DNA of 64,000 nucleotides from Lagopus muta (GCF_023343835.1 NC_064449.1:3013778-3077777), one strand, 5' to 3'. Positions 38,401-46,976 are shown, counted from the stretch's first letter. Numbers and translations: made by a program. Notes: generated by a model from the letters alone, not told the origin.

Positions 38401-41400
38401 GTGTGATCCAATGGCTTTCTGAAAGACCAGGAGAAGGAGCTCACCAGGACAGAGCTGAGGGGTGTTGGGGTTTTGTTGTTGTGTTGCTGGTGTTGTTTCA
38501 GAGCAGCTGAATTTGGTGTTCAATGAATTCAAATGGTACCGATATCTCTCAGCCCAGGTGGCAGAATAGAATCCATTAGGTGTGCTCCCTCATTATTCCG
38601 TTTTGTGATGCTTTCTGCAGCTCTAAGACTGACACAACTGATCATTCGTATAATTGGGCTTTGCTGAAGCGTTTTTTTTTCCTTGGAGTTGAGGTCAAGA
38701 GGAATATGATGAAAATACGAATATAAAAATATGAATAATATGAAAAAAAATGATAAACTTTGTTCCTGGATAACTCCAGCAAGTCTGCCACACTAGGAGT
38801 GTTTTTGCAGTTTTCATAGGGTGTCTCACAGACTGGAAAAGGCACACTGTACTCAATTTTAAACCTCGTCTTGTCTTACAATTTACTGTCAGTGAAGGAC
38901 TACAGAGTAAGCATGATATTCATTAAGGAACAAAAAAAAAAATAACATTCACAGAATCATAGAATGGCTTGGGTTGGATGGGACCTCAAGGATCACCAAG
39001 CTCCAACCCCCTGCCGCAGGCAGGGCCACCAACCTCCATATTTAATACCAGCCCAGGCTGCCCAGGGCCCCATCCAACCTGGCCTTGAACACCTCCAGGG
39101 ATGGATGGAGCATCCACAGCCTCTCTGGGCAGCTGTTCCAGTACCTCACTGTTCTCTTGGTAAAGAAATTCCCCCTGACACCCAAGCTAAATCTTCTCTC
39201 CTTCAACTTAAAACCATTTCCTTTGTCCTGCCATTATCTACCTTGTAAAGAGTTGACTCCCCTCCTGTTTGTAGGCTCCCTTTAGGTGCTGGAAGGCTGC
39301 ACTGCAGGTCACCCCATAGCCTTCTCTTCTCCAGGCTAAAGAAGCCTGGATTGGATTTTAATGTGAATAAAAGATCTCTGACTTCAGGTGCGTTCACACT
39401 GGTGTGAGGTGGTTACCACAAGATGCTAATTCTACTTCTCTTGTTTTATTTCCAGCTGCCATATCAGCCACTTCATTAAAAGCAAATCTAACCTGTGTGC
39501 TGATGCAAGGCACCAGTTCATGGCAATACGTGAAGAAGCAGCTCATTGTTTGCATGATGCTCTGGAGAGCCTTGAGAGGTAAGAAGAGACTGTTTGCTGT
39601 GTACTTCTAAAATATGCCCTCCTTGCTCTTGACCTTTTATCTTCAGACGTTTTAAAGATGCATCTCCTGATTTATATAGGGCAACAATAAAATAAGGGGT
39701 AGGGAATGGTCTGGAAAAGTTTGACTGTTCAGGTATGAAAATATACTCCAGTGTTTGGGGATGGTTCTGAGCGACTTTTGTGGGACACAGCTGTGATAAA
39801 TACGTGGGATGTATTTGCTTTGATCATAGTCCTTTTCACTCAAAGAGAGAGTAATAAATTCAGTTCACACACGGTCTGCATGGCTGTCTTCTCATTTCAT
39901 GTCAGAGATGTCCCTGTTGTTCTTCAACGTTACATGGACTGTTTTCACAGTGTAACACTTGCAGTGTCCTCTCTCAAGGCCCCTTCCCTGAGCAGCAGCA
40001 TTACTACTTTGTTAACCAGCCAAAATCTGCCACCCTTTCCTTTCACTGATGATTGTTTCCGGGTAACATTCATGCAAATTCTTTTCTTCTCAGTAAACAT
40101 CACCTGAAATCCTTCCCTACACAGCTGTTTTCTTTCTTCCTTTCTCTCCCTCCTTATTTCCATTCTTTCATTCCATTCTGTAGTTAGATTTTGTCTCTTT
40201 TTTTGCTGCAGTGCTTTCCTTATTTTTAGAAGAAATATGGGTACATTCAGAATGCTGCACAAGCAAACACTGTTATGAGCATCCACAGACTGAACGTGCA
40301 ATGTGTTCTTCTGATGTGTTGTTTTCTGCCTTCCTTGATATCTTCCCACTTACCTATGAAGAAGAATGGTAATGTTTAAAGTACAGATTCATTTTTAAGG
40401 GTTTTTTTGTTGTTGTTGTTAGGAGCCAGGAAGAGCGATGCTGCAAAAAATACCTGGCTTTGAAACGACTGAAGTACTTTAAAAAGGACATGGAAAGAAT
40501 AAGACAGCTGGACGTGAGAGCTGAAAGGGAACGTGATGAAAATGGGCTTAAATGGTAAGGAGCCATTGAGATCCTCATTTCAGATGAGGCTGTCATGGTT
40601 TTAGAGTTGTCTTTTGTACAAAAAGCTGTAATTCTATTCCTTTTCTACTCAAAGTATCACTAAAAAGCGTTGAAATTGGTTGCTGAAAATGCAGCCTTCA
40701 CAAACTGGTGGCAAAAAATAACCCAGATATTCCTAGGAGCAGCCTGCTCAGGAGACAAGATAATTGGGTATGGTAAGAAAAGGGCTGGGAAGATTTCCTT
40801 CTGGAGATACTGGGGACAACAAGTGCTCTGTCTGTGCATTCATAGATGCTCTCCAGCATGGAGCTCTCTAAGAAACTTCGTCCTTCAGGGAGTATGTAAA
40901 ATACACTGTACCCTGAAGAGGAGAGATGCTTTATCAATGTACGTGGGTTAAAGTCACAGCAACCTCTGGATGAACTGGGAATTCACAGTGCTAAAACTGA
41001 TGGTGAAGAAACTCTGATTCTAGCTGTCCATCCATGTAAAAAAAAAAATATATTTCCCTGCCAGTGTGGATATTGACTGTGTCCAGTGATCAGCTTCCAG
41101 ATCCACACTATAAACAGCCTACAGCAATACCTCAGAAAATCTCAGCATGTTCCCTGCCATGAGAACCCCTCAGCCATGGAAATACAGGGGAAAAAAAGCT
41201 GTGTGGAACATTTATTTCAGCCTGCCCTCTTTGGTCTCCTTGCTAGTAAGCCTTCTGTCCCTCATACACTGAAGTCAGTTTCTTATCTTAGGTCCAACTT
41301 GCAGGTGGCCCAGGAACCCATCAGTCATGAGTTAATTAATAAACTTAGCCTTGGCCTATATAGCAAAACTAATTTTAGTTGCCTAGCGTATGCTCCAGCT

Positions 41401-44387
41401 GTTGCCCACATTGAAGTTCTGCCATGTAAATAAGCCCCAGAGCTGAAGTGGATGAGTTTTTACTGTTATACACTCACACTCAACATCTCCATAGGGACGC
41501 AAAGAATGAAGTCTCTGAGATGTTTGGTCCAGCCCCAGGGGGGCACAAAGTCACGACAGAGCAATTGCCTTCACTGTGGCACTTACTCCATTTACAACAG
41601 GGCTGTTTTGTTTCCATGCTCTTGCAAACACTGCCTTGCCAGGAAAGCTGAATTGCAGTGGGAACACTTTAATGGTATCTGCTGTCAATCTAGCTGCTTT
41701 TTTCTCTCTCAAAAGTGAAATAAAAGCCAACCAAAAACTGAGATAATATAAAATATGAACAGTGGGATGTGAATGTGCTGACCTTCCTCAAAGAATATCT
41801 TGATGTATGCATGGGTTATGCAAAACCTGTTTGTGAGACAGTGATGGGAACTGGGCTAACCTAGCCAGGGAGAGTAATGAGTTGCTTCAACAGCCATACC
41901 AGTAGTATGCAACCAAGCATAGAAGTGTCTCTACTGAAGAGGAGAACCTGTGTGCTTCCCTTTTCACTGGTTTAAGGAAGAAATTCCTCACCCATCTCCT
42001 GCTGTTCCAGTAAAACATATCCTAAACTATGGGAAGGCAGAACTCCCTGCTGCCAAGCTGATATGCCTCAGCCATGCATGGTCTTGATAGGCTTGGAGCA
42101 TCAATCTCTAGCACTGTCAAGGCAGCACTGTAGAATTTATACAGAACATTAGGGGAAAAAAAGTCAGACTTTTCACAAGGGTTTTCTTTTTATTGTAATG
42201 TGTAATTCTCCTTCTGAGTCTCTATATTCAGAATTAAATGATAAAGGCTGTGTGTTACAGCACTGTCACGTTGCTGAGATTTATGCCAGCGCATAGAGGA
42301 GAATGGTGTTAACAGAGAGAAAAGGGATAGGAAGGAGCATCAGGAAGTGTGTCAAATCAGACACTTGATTGCACTGGAAAATCCACAGAGGCTAAAGATT
42401 AAGAGGACATTTCTTGTAAAATGAAAACTTTGTTAGCTTTTTGTTATTTGCTTTCATAACCACGTTTGTCATTCAGAATTTAAACGAACAGCAAAGCATC
42501 TTTTTTAGTCTCTGTAAAGGCAGCCGATGCACAACTCCTGTAAAATAAAGCTCCTTTGCATTACTCACTGGGTATTACACTGAGCATTACATTCTCCAAA
42601 GAACCTTTCTTTTTTTCCCCCCTGTGGAAGCCACAGAAGTTGTGAGGTGGCAGAAATTCCACCCAGACCTAGAGTTGCCCATCAGATTTTTCCATTAGCT
42701 CCTAGAGATTCCCTTTCATTGCTGTTCCTCTTTCTGCTAAAGGTTTCCTGCATTGCTGGCCAGGCTGCCGGAGCCTGTGAAGAATGACCATTATGTCAAG
42801 AAAATCTTAAGGAAACTGGAAAAATTCGGCCTGGCTCCTGATTTACACATTGATCAGGACACCTTCCTGAAGGCTGTGGCTGATCTCCAGCTGTGGGAGC
42901 TGTGCTCTCCTGACGTCGCTGCTGCTGTGGAGGTGAGATGGGTCCAGCTCTGGATTCTCTGTGTGATAAGGGTGGGGAAAGTGGACACCCATAGGTGAAG
43001 TGCAGTGGAGAGGTACCAGATGAAATCATTTAGGATGTCATGAAGTGAAGATGGTGCTACTCACCTTCTACAAGACACACTGAACCCATCAGAGGAAAGC
43101 TGTTATGACAAGGGCTGGATTATTAATCAGTATCATTTGATTATTATGTCATTGTTGATTTATTTACTGCCACAGTGGAAGCGATGTCTGCCATAAATTG
43201 TTAGGATTCTCGAGGGGAAACATTCCCTTTCTGTGCCCTGAGGAAGCCTGTCATTCCCAGGCCTTACAGCTAGGAGCTATTCGTGTTAATTTGTGCCACC
43301 AACCCAGGAATCCTGCAGATGCCTTTGTTTTGCTTCAGCAACACGTAAAAAACAATATGCTTCTCAAGGTTGTGAGCTGTGCCCCATTCATGTTGTTCTA
43401 GTATCAATTTACAGAAGAGTAAAGATAGAAGGAAGAAACCCGAATACTTTATAATGTGTGCTGCTGTGTAGTCTAACCAAGATAAAAAGGGCAATGATGC
43501 CACCTTCTGTTCTTTGTTCTCATCACCATTCTTCCTCCTAATCTGCGAGACAGCAGCAATCCCATCGAGGCAGCATGTTACAGCGCCTGTGCATCTTTCA
43601 TATGTTGAGTTTATGACACGTTATGGGGGCAAGGCATCCGGTGTGCCCCAATCCAGACCACTTGCATTTTCTACTACACAAATTGCTCTAATTTGTGTAG
43701 TCACTAACTAGAGAGGCAGCCTTGCCTCAATATTTGTTTCTGTTGCTTGCTGGTGCAGTAGTAATACAGAAAAAAAAGATGTGAGCATTGCAGAATCTTC
43801 TATTTACACATCTTTTAAAGATACCCAGAGAGGAAAGAAGACTTTGGGCTTTGACTTCCTTGGGCTGGAACAGATGAACAGAACTATAATGTCTTAGTGG
43901 CAAGGAGAGTGTCACTGAATGTAAACACATAAACTGGTGGATACCTGCATGGATTCAAGGTGAAGTTATTGAACTTCAAGTTGCTTTAATGTATGTGGTG
44001 CAGTCGTAGGTAGAAGACAGCTGTATGTCTGTAAACTCAAAGACCTGACTTTGAAGGACTGAGAATATAAATTGCAAGGAAGATCATGGAGTTTTGCTTT
44101 TAATTCATTTTAAAGCAAATCCAGCAGTTCTGAAAACTGCATTAAAACGTTTTGGTGATATGAAGCACTGTATTGATTTTATGCAGAAGTCAATACGTTT
44201 GTTCAAATTGATGAAATTGAGAGGCATATTATGTCTCTCTCTTACACATAGAATTAAATGCTCAGGAAATGACCTTTTTCTCTTTCAGTTTGTACGTGAA
44301 AGTATTGTACAGATGCCCGAAGAGGATTTCATTGAGTGGTTCCAGGCAAGAGTAGACCCTCTCCATGCACAATCCTCTGCCTTTTAA
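2062..44387 (+). CDS. CCDC60: CCDC60 ortholog, 13-exon gene model (join)
   Basis: Spliced gene model: 2062-2457, 20327-20410, 21862-21953, 32839-33015, 33511-33633, 34627-34731, 36037-36127, 37331-37550, 38293-38398, 39456-39578, 40423-40554, 42743-42932, 44289-44387. The sum is 1,938 nt, 645 residues plus TAA, with every junction GT/AG and phase-consistent. From exon C onward the protein runs colinear with what I remember of mammalian CCDC60 (about 550 residues, DUF4698-type family). Shared landmarks include [26 protein letters not shown] and a closing FVRE....MPEED. No enzymatic motif, signal peptide or membrane segment is visible. The protein is charged, lysine-rich and mostly helical with short coiled-coil-like stretches. 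Its molecular role is not established; expression in ciliated cells and testis is what I recall for mammals. The identification is firm. Exon A and the exact start are the least certain parts. Confidence 0.9.
2677..2850 (+). mobile_element. CR1 LINE 3' fragment
   Basis: Carries the CR1 3'-end landmarks in sense orientation: TGGATGCCCCGTCCCTGGAG, GGGGCCCTGGGCAGCCTGGT and AGGTCCCTTCCAACCCAAGC, ending in a degenerate CCTATGATCCTCT tail. Truncated at the 5' end, with no coding capacity. Confidence 0.9.
3964..4047 (+). mobile_element. CR1 LINE 3' tail fragment
   Basis: Short sense-orientation piece with GGTGGCCCTGCCTGTGGCAG, GATGATCCTTGAGGTCCCTT and the terminal ATTCTATGAACC. It lies in CCDC60 intron 1. 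Confidence 0.85.
4129..4151 (+). repeat. (GCATT)n short microsatellite
   Basis: About four and a half tandem copies of the pentamer GCATT in CCDC60 intron 1. Confidence 0.9.
4984..5577 (+). mobile_element. CR1 LINE, longest copy in window (ORF2 C-terminal end plus 3' UTR)
   Basis: About 600 bp in sense orientation. The 5' half encodes the remnant C-terminal end of the CR1 reverse transcriptase polyprotein: [20 protein letters not shown], an [10 protein letters not shown] segment and a [18 protein letters not shown] segment in the open frame 5006-5398. The 3' part has the usual GGAGGTCCCTTCCAACCC box and ends in ATTCTGTGATTCTGTGAT. The polymerase core is absent, so the copy cannot be autonomous. 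The ending differs from the ATTCTATGA tail of most copies here, suggesting a different CR1 subfamily. Confidence 0.93.
6321..6485 (+). mobile_element. CR1 LINE 3' fragment
   Basis: Sense orientation, with GGCTGTGGATGCCCCATCCC, GGCAGCCTGGTCTGCTGGTT and TCCAACCCAGGCCATTCTAT, ending in the intact ATTCTATGATTCTATGA tail. Confidence 0.92.
11917..12112 (-). mobile_element. CR1 LINE 3' fragment
   Basis: Antisense copy opening with ATCATAGAATCACAGAATGG and GTGTTGGAAGGGACCTTTAA, then the complement of the CR1 3' UTR up to CAATGTCTCACCACCCTCAC. Lies in CCDC60 intron 1. Confidence 0.92.
13948..14030 (+). mobile_element. CR1 LINE 3' tail fragment
   Basis: Sense-orientation tail: GAGGTTGGCAGCCCTGCCTG, GATCCTCGAGGTCCCTTCCA and CCATTCTATGAG. 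Confidence 0.87.
15586..15635 (+). mobile_element. CR1 LINE minimal 3' tail
   Basis: Only about 50 bp remain: GATGATCCTTGCGGTCCCTT and the terminal ATTCTATGATTCTATGA. Very short 5'-truncated copies are typical of this LINE. Confidence 0.85.
17061..17397 (+). mobile_element. CR1 LINE 3' fragment (about 340 bp)
   Basis: Sense copy beginning CAGCCTTCCAGCACCTAAAG, with ATGGCAGGACAAGGGGAAAT and a 3' UTR ending ATTCTATGATTCTATG. It shares several subfamily-specific strings with the antisense copy at 38950-39348, so the two form a large inverted pair spanning exons B to I of CCDC60. Confidence 0.92.
20327..20410 (+). CDS. CCDC60: CCDC60 exon B
   Basis: An 84-nt exon of 28 codons, phase 0 at both ends, with a pyrimidine-rich acceptor TTTTTAG|GATCC and donor CCAAAG|GTTAGA. 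It encodes the hydrophilic stretch [18 protein letters not shown] and onward. Because it is symmetric (0-0) it could be skipped without breaking the frame, so it may be alternatively spliced. Support comes from splice sites, open frame and phase fit. Sequence similarity to mammalian CCDC60 is weak here, as expected for the variable N-terminal part. Confidence 0.6.
21606..21678 (+). mobile_element. CR1 LINE internal 3' UTR fragment
   Basis: GAGAGTGGTGAGGTGCTGGA, ACAGCTGCCCAGAGAGGCTG and GGAGGTGTTCAAGGCCA match the middle of the CR1 3' region. The terminal tail is missing, so this copy is truncated at both ends. It lies between exons B and C of CCDC60. Confidence 0.8.
21862..21953 (+). CDS. CCDC60: CCDC60 exon C
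   Basis: A 92-nt exon entered in phase 0 and left in phase 2, with acceptor CACTTTCAG|TCTGATCC and a near-consensus donor GAG|GTAAGG. It encodes [20 protein letters not shown] followed by [10 protein letters not shown] and the first two bases of an Arg codon completed by exon D. The Lys/Leu pattern continues into exon D as one amphipathic helix. It aligns with the region just before the RGYF.ILREE-like segment of the mammalian protein as I recall it. Confidence 0.75.
23515..23568 (+). mobile_element. CR1 LINE minimal 3' tail
   Basis: ATTGGACTTGATGATCTTTA, AGGTCTTTTCCAACCTGAGC and AATTCTATGATTCT identify the last roughly 55 bp of a CR1 element in sense orientation. Confidence 0.85.
27747..27770 (+). 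repeat. (AAAAT)n short tandem repeat
   Basis: Four to five copies of the pentamer AAAAT/AAATA in CCDC60 intron 3. Confidence 0.85.
29190..29330 (+). mobile_element. CR1 LINE ORF2 C-terminal fragment, diverged
   Basis: CTACTCTGCCCTTGTGATGC followed by CTCATCTAGAGTATCGCATC reads as the CR1 polyprotein segment [14 protein letters not shown], equivalent to [13 protein letters not shown] in the copy at 4984. It then decays with frame breaks. No 3' tail is present. Confidence 0.75.
30165..30210 (+). repeat. AT/GT-rich dinucleotide tract
   Basis: Imperfect alternating purine-pyrimidine run (ATATATAC, GTATATATATAC, ATGTATGTATGTGTGT) in CCDC60 intron 3. Confidence 0.85.
32839..33015 (+). CDS. CCDC60: CCDC60 exon D
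   Basis: A 177-nt exon between TTTTTTTTGCAG|G and CAC|GTAAGT, entered and left in phase 2. It encodes [20 protein letters not shown], then a Lys/Glu-rich helical stretch ([11 protein letters not shown]) and an acidic tail ending EMSDEEMN. This matches the conserved early block of CCDC60 (a Gly-Tyr-Phe-x-Ile-Leu core followed by a lysine/glutamine-rich coiled coil). It follows a 10.9-kb intron. The frame is short and only apparent once the splice phase from exon C is applied. Confidence 0.85.
33511..33633 (+). CDS. CCDC60: CCDC60 exon E
   Basis: A 123-nt exon with acceptor TTTCTGACAG and donor CGAAG|GTATAT, phase 2 to phase 2. It carries a strongly basic run ([10 protein letters not shown]) followed by [20 protein letters not shown]. 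The second part corresponds to the Pro-Ile-His-Ser-containing segment that precedes the FRQLCA core in mammalian CCDC60. The polylysine cluster is a candidate nuclear or nucleic-acid/microtubule-binding patch, but that is only a compositional inference. Confidence 0.85.
33944..34243 (-). mobile_element. CR1 LINE 3' fragment (about 300 bp)
   Basis: Antisense copy opening TATGGCTTGGGTTGGAAGGG, through CCAGGCTGCCCAGGGCTCCA and CCACAGCTTCTCTGGGCAGC, to CCATCCCCCTTGTCCTATCA. Inserted in the intron between CCDC60 exons E and F, 384 bp before exon F. Confidence 0.92.
34627..34731 (+). CDS. CCDC60: CCDC60 exon F (most conserved core)
   Basis: A 105-nt exon with acceptor CTTTTTGCAG and donor CTAAC|GTACGT, phase 2 to 2. 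It encodes [20 protein letters not shown] followed by a serine run and SILSCWNL. The [14 protein letters not shown] motif with a nearby SCWN or TCWN is the clearest family signature in the window and is what anchors the identification as CCDC60. The motif has the hydrophobic spacing of a buried helix. Confidence 0.92.
36037..36127 (+). CDS. CCDC60: CCDC60 exon G
   Basis: A 91-nt exon with acceptor TTTACTTAG and donor ACAAAG|GTATTA, entering in phase 2 and leaving in phase 0. It encodes [20 protein letters not shown] followed by [10 protein letters not shown]. The DPGG turn and the following W-E-x-F-(V/I)-T pattern match the corresponding human segment as I recall it. It continues directly from the SCWNLT end of exon F. 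Confidence 0.92.
37331..37550 (+). CDS. CCDC60: CCDC60 exon H (Ser/Ala-rich linker)
   Basis: A 220-nt exon with acceptor TATATGTACAG and donor CCCCCT|GTAAGT, phase 0 to phase 1. It begins [20 protein letters not shown] and continues as a serine/alanine/glutamine-rich, probably disordered linker to residue 429. The frame stays open upstream to 37175, and a second acceptor-like CAG at 37184-37186 would give a longer exon. The 37331 site gives the better colinear match ([15 protein letters not shown] against the mammalian TKKFKIP region). The mammalian protein has additional sequence after this linker that is not found here. Confidence 0.85.
38019..38162 (-). mobile_element. CR1 LINE 3' fragment
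   Basis: Antisense copy with an intact leading ATCATAGAATCATAGAATGG, CCAGACCAGGCTGCCC-type core and GGCCTTGAATGCCTCCAGGG. It ends 130 bp before CCDC60 exon I. Confidence 0.92.
38293..38398 (+). CDS. CCDC60: CCDC60 exon I
   Basis: A 106-nt exon with acceptor GTTTTTACAG and donor CAGAG|GTGTGT, phase 1 to phase 2. It encodes [20 protein letters not shown] then [14 protein letters not shown]. The primary sequence is weakly conserved. Skipping it would join phase 1 to phase 2 and break the frame, which supports it as a required exon. It sits between two antisense-oriented CR1 copies (38019-38162 and 38950-39348), the nearer ending only 130 bp before its acceptor. Confidence 0.75.
38950..39348 (-). 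mobile_element. CR1 LINE 3' fragment (about 400 bp)
   Basis: Antisense copy from CACAGAATCATAGAATGGCT through AACCTGGCCTTGAACACCTC and TTCTCTTGGTAAAGAAATTC to CCTTCTCTTCTCCAGGCTAA. It is one of the better preserved copies and ends about 107 bp before CCDC60 exon J. Same subfamily as 17061-17397, opposite orientation. Confidence 0.93.
39456..39578 (+). CDS. CCDC60: CCDC60 exon J
   Basis: A 123-nt exon with acceptor TTTATTTCCAG and donor GAGAG|GTAAGA, phase 2 to 2. It encodes [20 protein letters not shown] followed by [20 protein letters not shown]. This parallels the mammalian C-x-I-x-x-(H/Y)-x-K-S ... EAxxCLxD block. The sequence is helical with several cysteines and no metal-binding spacing that I recognise. 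Confidence 0.9.
40423..40554 (+). CDS. CCDC60: CCDC60 exon K (coiled-coil-like)
   Basis: A 132-nt exon with acceptor (TTG)nTTAG and donor AAATG|GTAAGG, phase 2 to 2. It encodes [20 protein letters not shown], then [20 protein letters not shown] and GLKW. The highly charged Lys/Arg/Glu helix with hydrophobic positions at roughly 3-4 residue intervals gives the protein its coiled-coil label. It matches the RQEER...F.KDI..MR stretch of the mammalian protein. Confidence 0.9.
42743..42932 (+). CDS. CCDC60: CCDC60 exon L
   Basis: A 190-nt exon with acceptor TTTCTGCTAAAG and donor GTGGAG|GTGAGA, phase 2 to phase 0. It encodes [20 protein letters not shown] then [19 protein letters not shown], ending in [16 protein letters not shown]. 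The (I/L)WELCSPD(I/V)A motif near the C-terminus is strongly conserved in the family as I recall it and is a second firm anchor for the identification. Confidence 0.93.
44289..44387 (+). CDS. CCDC60: CCDC60 exon M (terminal coding exon, stop TAA)
   Basis: Begins after TTTTTCTCTTTCAG in phase 0 and encodes [20 protein letters not shown], then [12 protein letters not shown] and TAA at 44385-44387. The FVRE...I..MP.ED...W.Q.R pattern is the C-terminal signature of mammalian CCDC60. The total of 645 residues exceeds the roughly 550 of human CCDC60, mostly because of exon A. Confidence 0.92.
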   Translation, partial: FVRESIVQMPEEDFIEWFQARVDPLHAQSSAF

Positions 44388-44605
44388 TCAGGTGGACAGC
44401 CGAGATGGTTTTCCATCCAGTTACAGTTGTCATGCTTCAAGCAGAAAACTCCCTCCCATTGAGATTTGCATCATGGAAGACTGGGGAAGGAGAATAACCT
44501 TCAGGAAGTCCCATTGACCACCCTTGCACGTCTGAAATTTGCCCCTGCACAGTGCTCTGCTGGCTGTGGTCAGCCACAGAGAATAAAAGCTAAATGACTT
44601 CTTCC
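44388..44605 (+). terminator. CCDC60: CCDC60 3' UTR and polyadenylation site
   Basis: About 215 nt of non-coding sequence after the TAA leads to a canonical AATAAA at 44582-44587. A T/GT-rich downstream element follows (around 44596-44620), so cleavage is expected near 44600-44610. A CR1 fragment in antisense orientation starts about 50 bp later, consistent with the transcript ending before it. Confidence 0.75.
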
Positions 44606-44654
44606 TGTGTGATGTCTTAGACTAGCCATCAAACTTCAGTCTCTCCTAACCATT

Positions 44655-44830
44655 TAGAATCATGGAATCATCAAGGTTGGAAAAGATCTCCAAGATCATC
44701 CAGTCCAACCGTCCCCCACCTCCCTGGGCAGCCCATTCCAGCACCTGACCACTCTTCTGGAGAAGAAGTATTTCCTAACGTCCAACCTAAACCTCCCTTG
44801 ATGCAACTTAAGGCCATTCCCTTTAGTTAT
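44655..44830 (-). mobile_element. CR1 LINE 3' fragment just past CCDC60
   Basis: Antisense copy: TAGAATCATGGAATCATCAA, GGTTGGAAAAGATCTCCAAG, ATCATCCAGTCCAACCGTCC, then CACTCTTCTGGAGAAGAAGT. The AAGATCTCCAAGATCATC variant marks a different CR1 subfamily from most other copies here. Confidence 0.9.
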
Positions 44831-46327
44831 ATGGGAGTTACATTTAGGATGAAGGCTTGGTTCCTACTCACAAGGCAGGTGACTTCTTCAAACATTTCTC
44901 CAGCAGTGCCTACATTACAGCAAGCATCTTCTCAATGCAGTACACGTATCACCATATCTAAATATTATTGACTCTGCTCTTCACTTTACCTCCCATTTAC
45001 AAAATAAAATAAATAACCCAAATGCAGGTTTGAGTTTTAAGTTTTAATACAGTTCTTTTTTGCTCTAATTCTTTTCAGTAGTTTGGATGTTTTGTTTTCA
45101 GTTAACTTTGTAGTTATTCTGTGATTATGGCTTAACTTCTTGCCTTATTAATATCAATATTGAAAAGCCAAGAATCCTTAGACACATTTGAGGTTTTCAC
45201 TTGAAGATACACTTTCCACTAATTACTTTTGCATATATTCTCCATTACTCTCCTGGGTGAGACATTAGAATGACAGCCCTGAAGTCAGGGATGGTTGTAT
45301 TCCATGAGCTTTGTGAATCTGTTCGATGGTCTCTTTGATGGTGGGTCACAATTGCTAGATGATGGGATCAGTGATCCAGTGACCTTCTAAGCATCTTAAC
45401 AAGCTGCTTACCTGCCTGTCAGAGCTTCCAGAGAACCCACTGGGCAGAAAGGCAGCTCCTTCTGCCACAATAAGAGAAAACAACACCAGTTAAGGATGCA
45501 GGTGAGTAGTTTGGCCATTGATGTGTAATATCTTACCGATTAATGACCTTCTTTTGCTCCCTCCCTCATTCTCCTAACAGAAGATAAATGTGTTTGTTTG
45601 TTTTCTTTCAAGGAAAAGAGTGAAATCCACAAATTGCTTTGGCTTACAGCTACTGGGAAAAAAAAAAAAAAGAGAGAGACCTAAATTATGTTTTTTGTGC
45701 TCCCACTATTCTCATTCTATATGCAGTGGTGGTAACATAGGATTTTTACATCTAATGAAGACACGTTCTTCCACGTCCATGTTTTTCTTTCCCTCCATTT
45801 AAGAATCCAATGCCAAACCTATCTCCAGACTCTGTTGGAGCTGATCCAGTGCCCAGTGAAATGAATGGCCGTGCTTCTATCAGATGATAACAAGGGTCAG
45901 ACATAAATTCCAAATGCTTGCTCTAAGAAGCTTCATTGCAACCCTCCTTGCACTTCAAGAATCTCTGTTCTCTTACCTCTACAGTCTATTTTGGACTTTT
46001 TCATCATACCTGAGCCAAGTTTCATTGTCTGTACTGCTGTGTCACCCTGTGGTGGCAGCTGATATTACAAGCAAACAGAAAGAAACCTTCATTTAACAGT
46101 TGGGTTCTCCTGGTTGAGCTGCGGGTGCACAAAGTGAAACCTTCTCCTTGGCCCTTCCTCACCAAAGGGAAGATGCAGACAAGAAAGTTTTCTTCACATA
46201 TAAGAAACAGTAATGCTTCAGCTGGAGTACATCAGTAATGCTGCTGGAAACAGGTAATGATGGGGACTGCTTCTTTAGAAAGAAATTAGATCATCTGTTC
46301 TTCTTCTCTGCTATGAGCTTGGGTGGT

Positions 46328-46378
46328 GGTGGGCTTGCAGATCTTAGAGGTTTTTTCCAACCTTAATGATTCCATAAA
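46328..46378 (+). mobile_element. CR1 LINE minimal 3' tail, diverged
   Basis: TCTTAGAGGTTTTTTCCAAC followed by CTTAATGATTCCATAAAAT resembles a CR1 terminal tail with several substitutions. Confidence 0.6.
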
Positions 46379-46480
46379 ATCCCTACACAAGCTGTAGCCT
46401 TGCTGTAGCTCACACAAGGGATGATTTGGAGTTATGGCATGTCCTTTTTTGGATGTCATCCGCTTGCTTTCCCCGTGGAA

Positions 46481-46529
46481 GGACTAGGTAGCCTTTAAGG
46501 GTCCCTTCCAACTGAAACAATTCTGTGAT
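46481..46529 (+). mobile_element. CR1 LINE minimal 3' tail
   Basis: GACTAGGTAGCCTTTAAGGG, TCCCTTCCAACTGAAACAAT and TCTGTGAT form a recognisable CR1 end, about 100 bp after a second diverged tail. Confidence 0.7.
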
Positions 46530-46784
46530 ATGCAGGAAAGAAGATTTGGGCTTTTTTAACTTTTTGATGTTTTTTTTTTCCCCACAGTTATCTTGGATTC
46601 CCCCCAGATACTTTGGTGAATGTCTCACAATCTTCAACTTAATCTTTCGGCACAGCTTTTCCAGGTAGGTTCGAAGTGACCCATTTAATGCACTGGTGGT
46701 GGACACACCAGGAGTCCAAGCAATCTGACAAAGGGCCAAGTGTGTGTGGTAGAGCTGCTGGATCAGTTCTGTCTGCTCACCATT

Positions 46785-46976
46785 ACAGAATCACAGAATC
46801 ACAGAATGGCCACGGTTGGAAGGGACCTCAAGGATCATGAATCTCCAACCCCCTGCCACATGCAGGGCCACCAACCTCCACGTTTAATGCTAAACCAGGC
46901 TGCCCAGGGTCCCATCCAACCTGGCCTTGAACACCTCCAAGGACGGGGCATCCACAGCCTCTCTGGGCAGCCTGTT
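46785..46976 (-). mobile_element. CR1 LINE 3' fragment
   Basis: Antisense copy with a threefold (ACAGAATC)-type terminal repeat, then GGTTGGAAGGGACCTCAAGG, ACCAGGCTGCCCAGGGTCCC and CCTCTCTGGGCAGCCTGTT. The expanded terminal octamer is the normal CR1 end structure. Confidence 0.92.

Larger units (their letters stand above)
33016..44288 (+). other. CCDC60 introns 4 to 12
   Basis: Nine introns separate exons D to M. They range from about 0.5 kb (33016-33510) to about 2.2 kb (40555-42742). Apart from three antisense CR1 insertions (33944-34243, 38019-38162, 38950-39348) they look like unique sequence without further coding potential. Confidence 0.7.

Noticed and set aside
40139..40349. Arg/Glu-rich minus-strand frame opposite CCDC60 intron 10
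   Set aside because: It is produced by a pyrimidine-rich stretch on the + strand (TTTCTTCC, CTCCCTCC) and has no ATG-led conserved segment.
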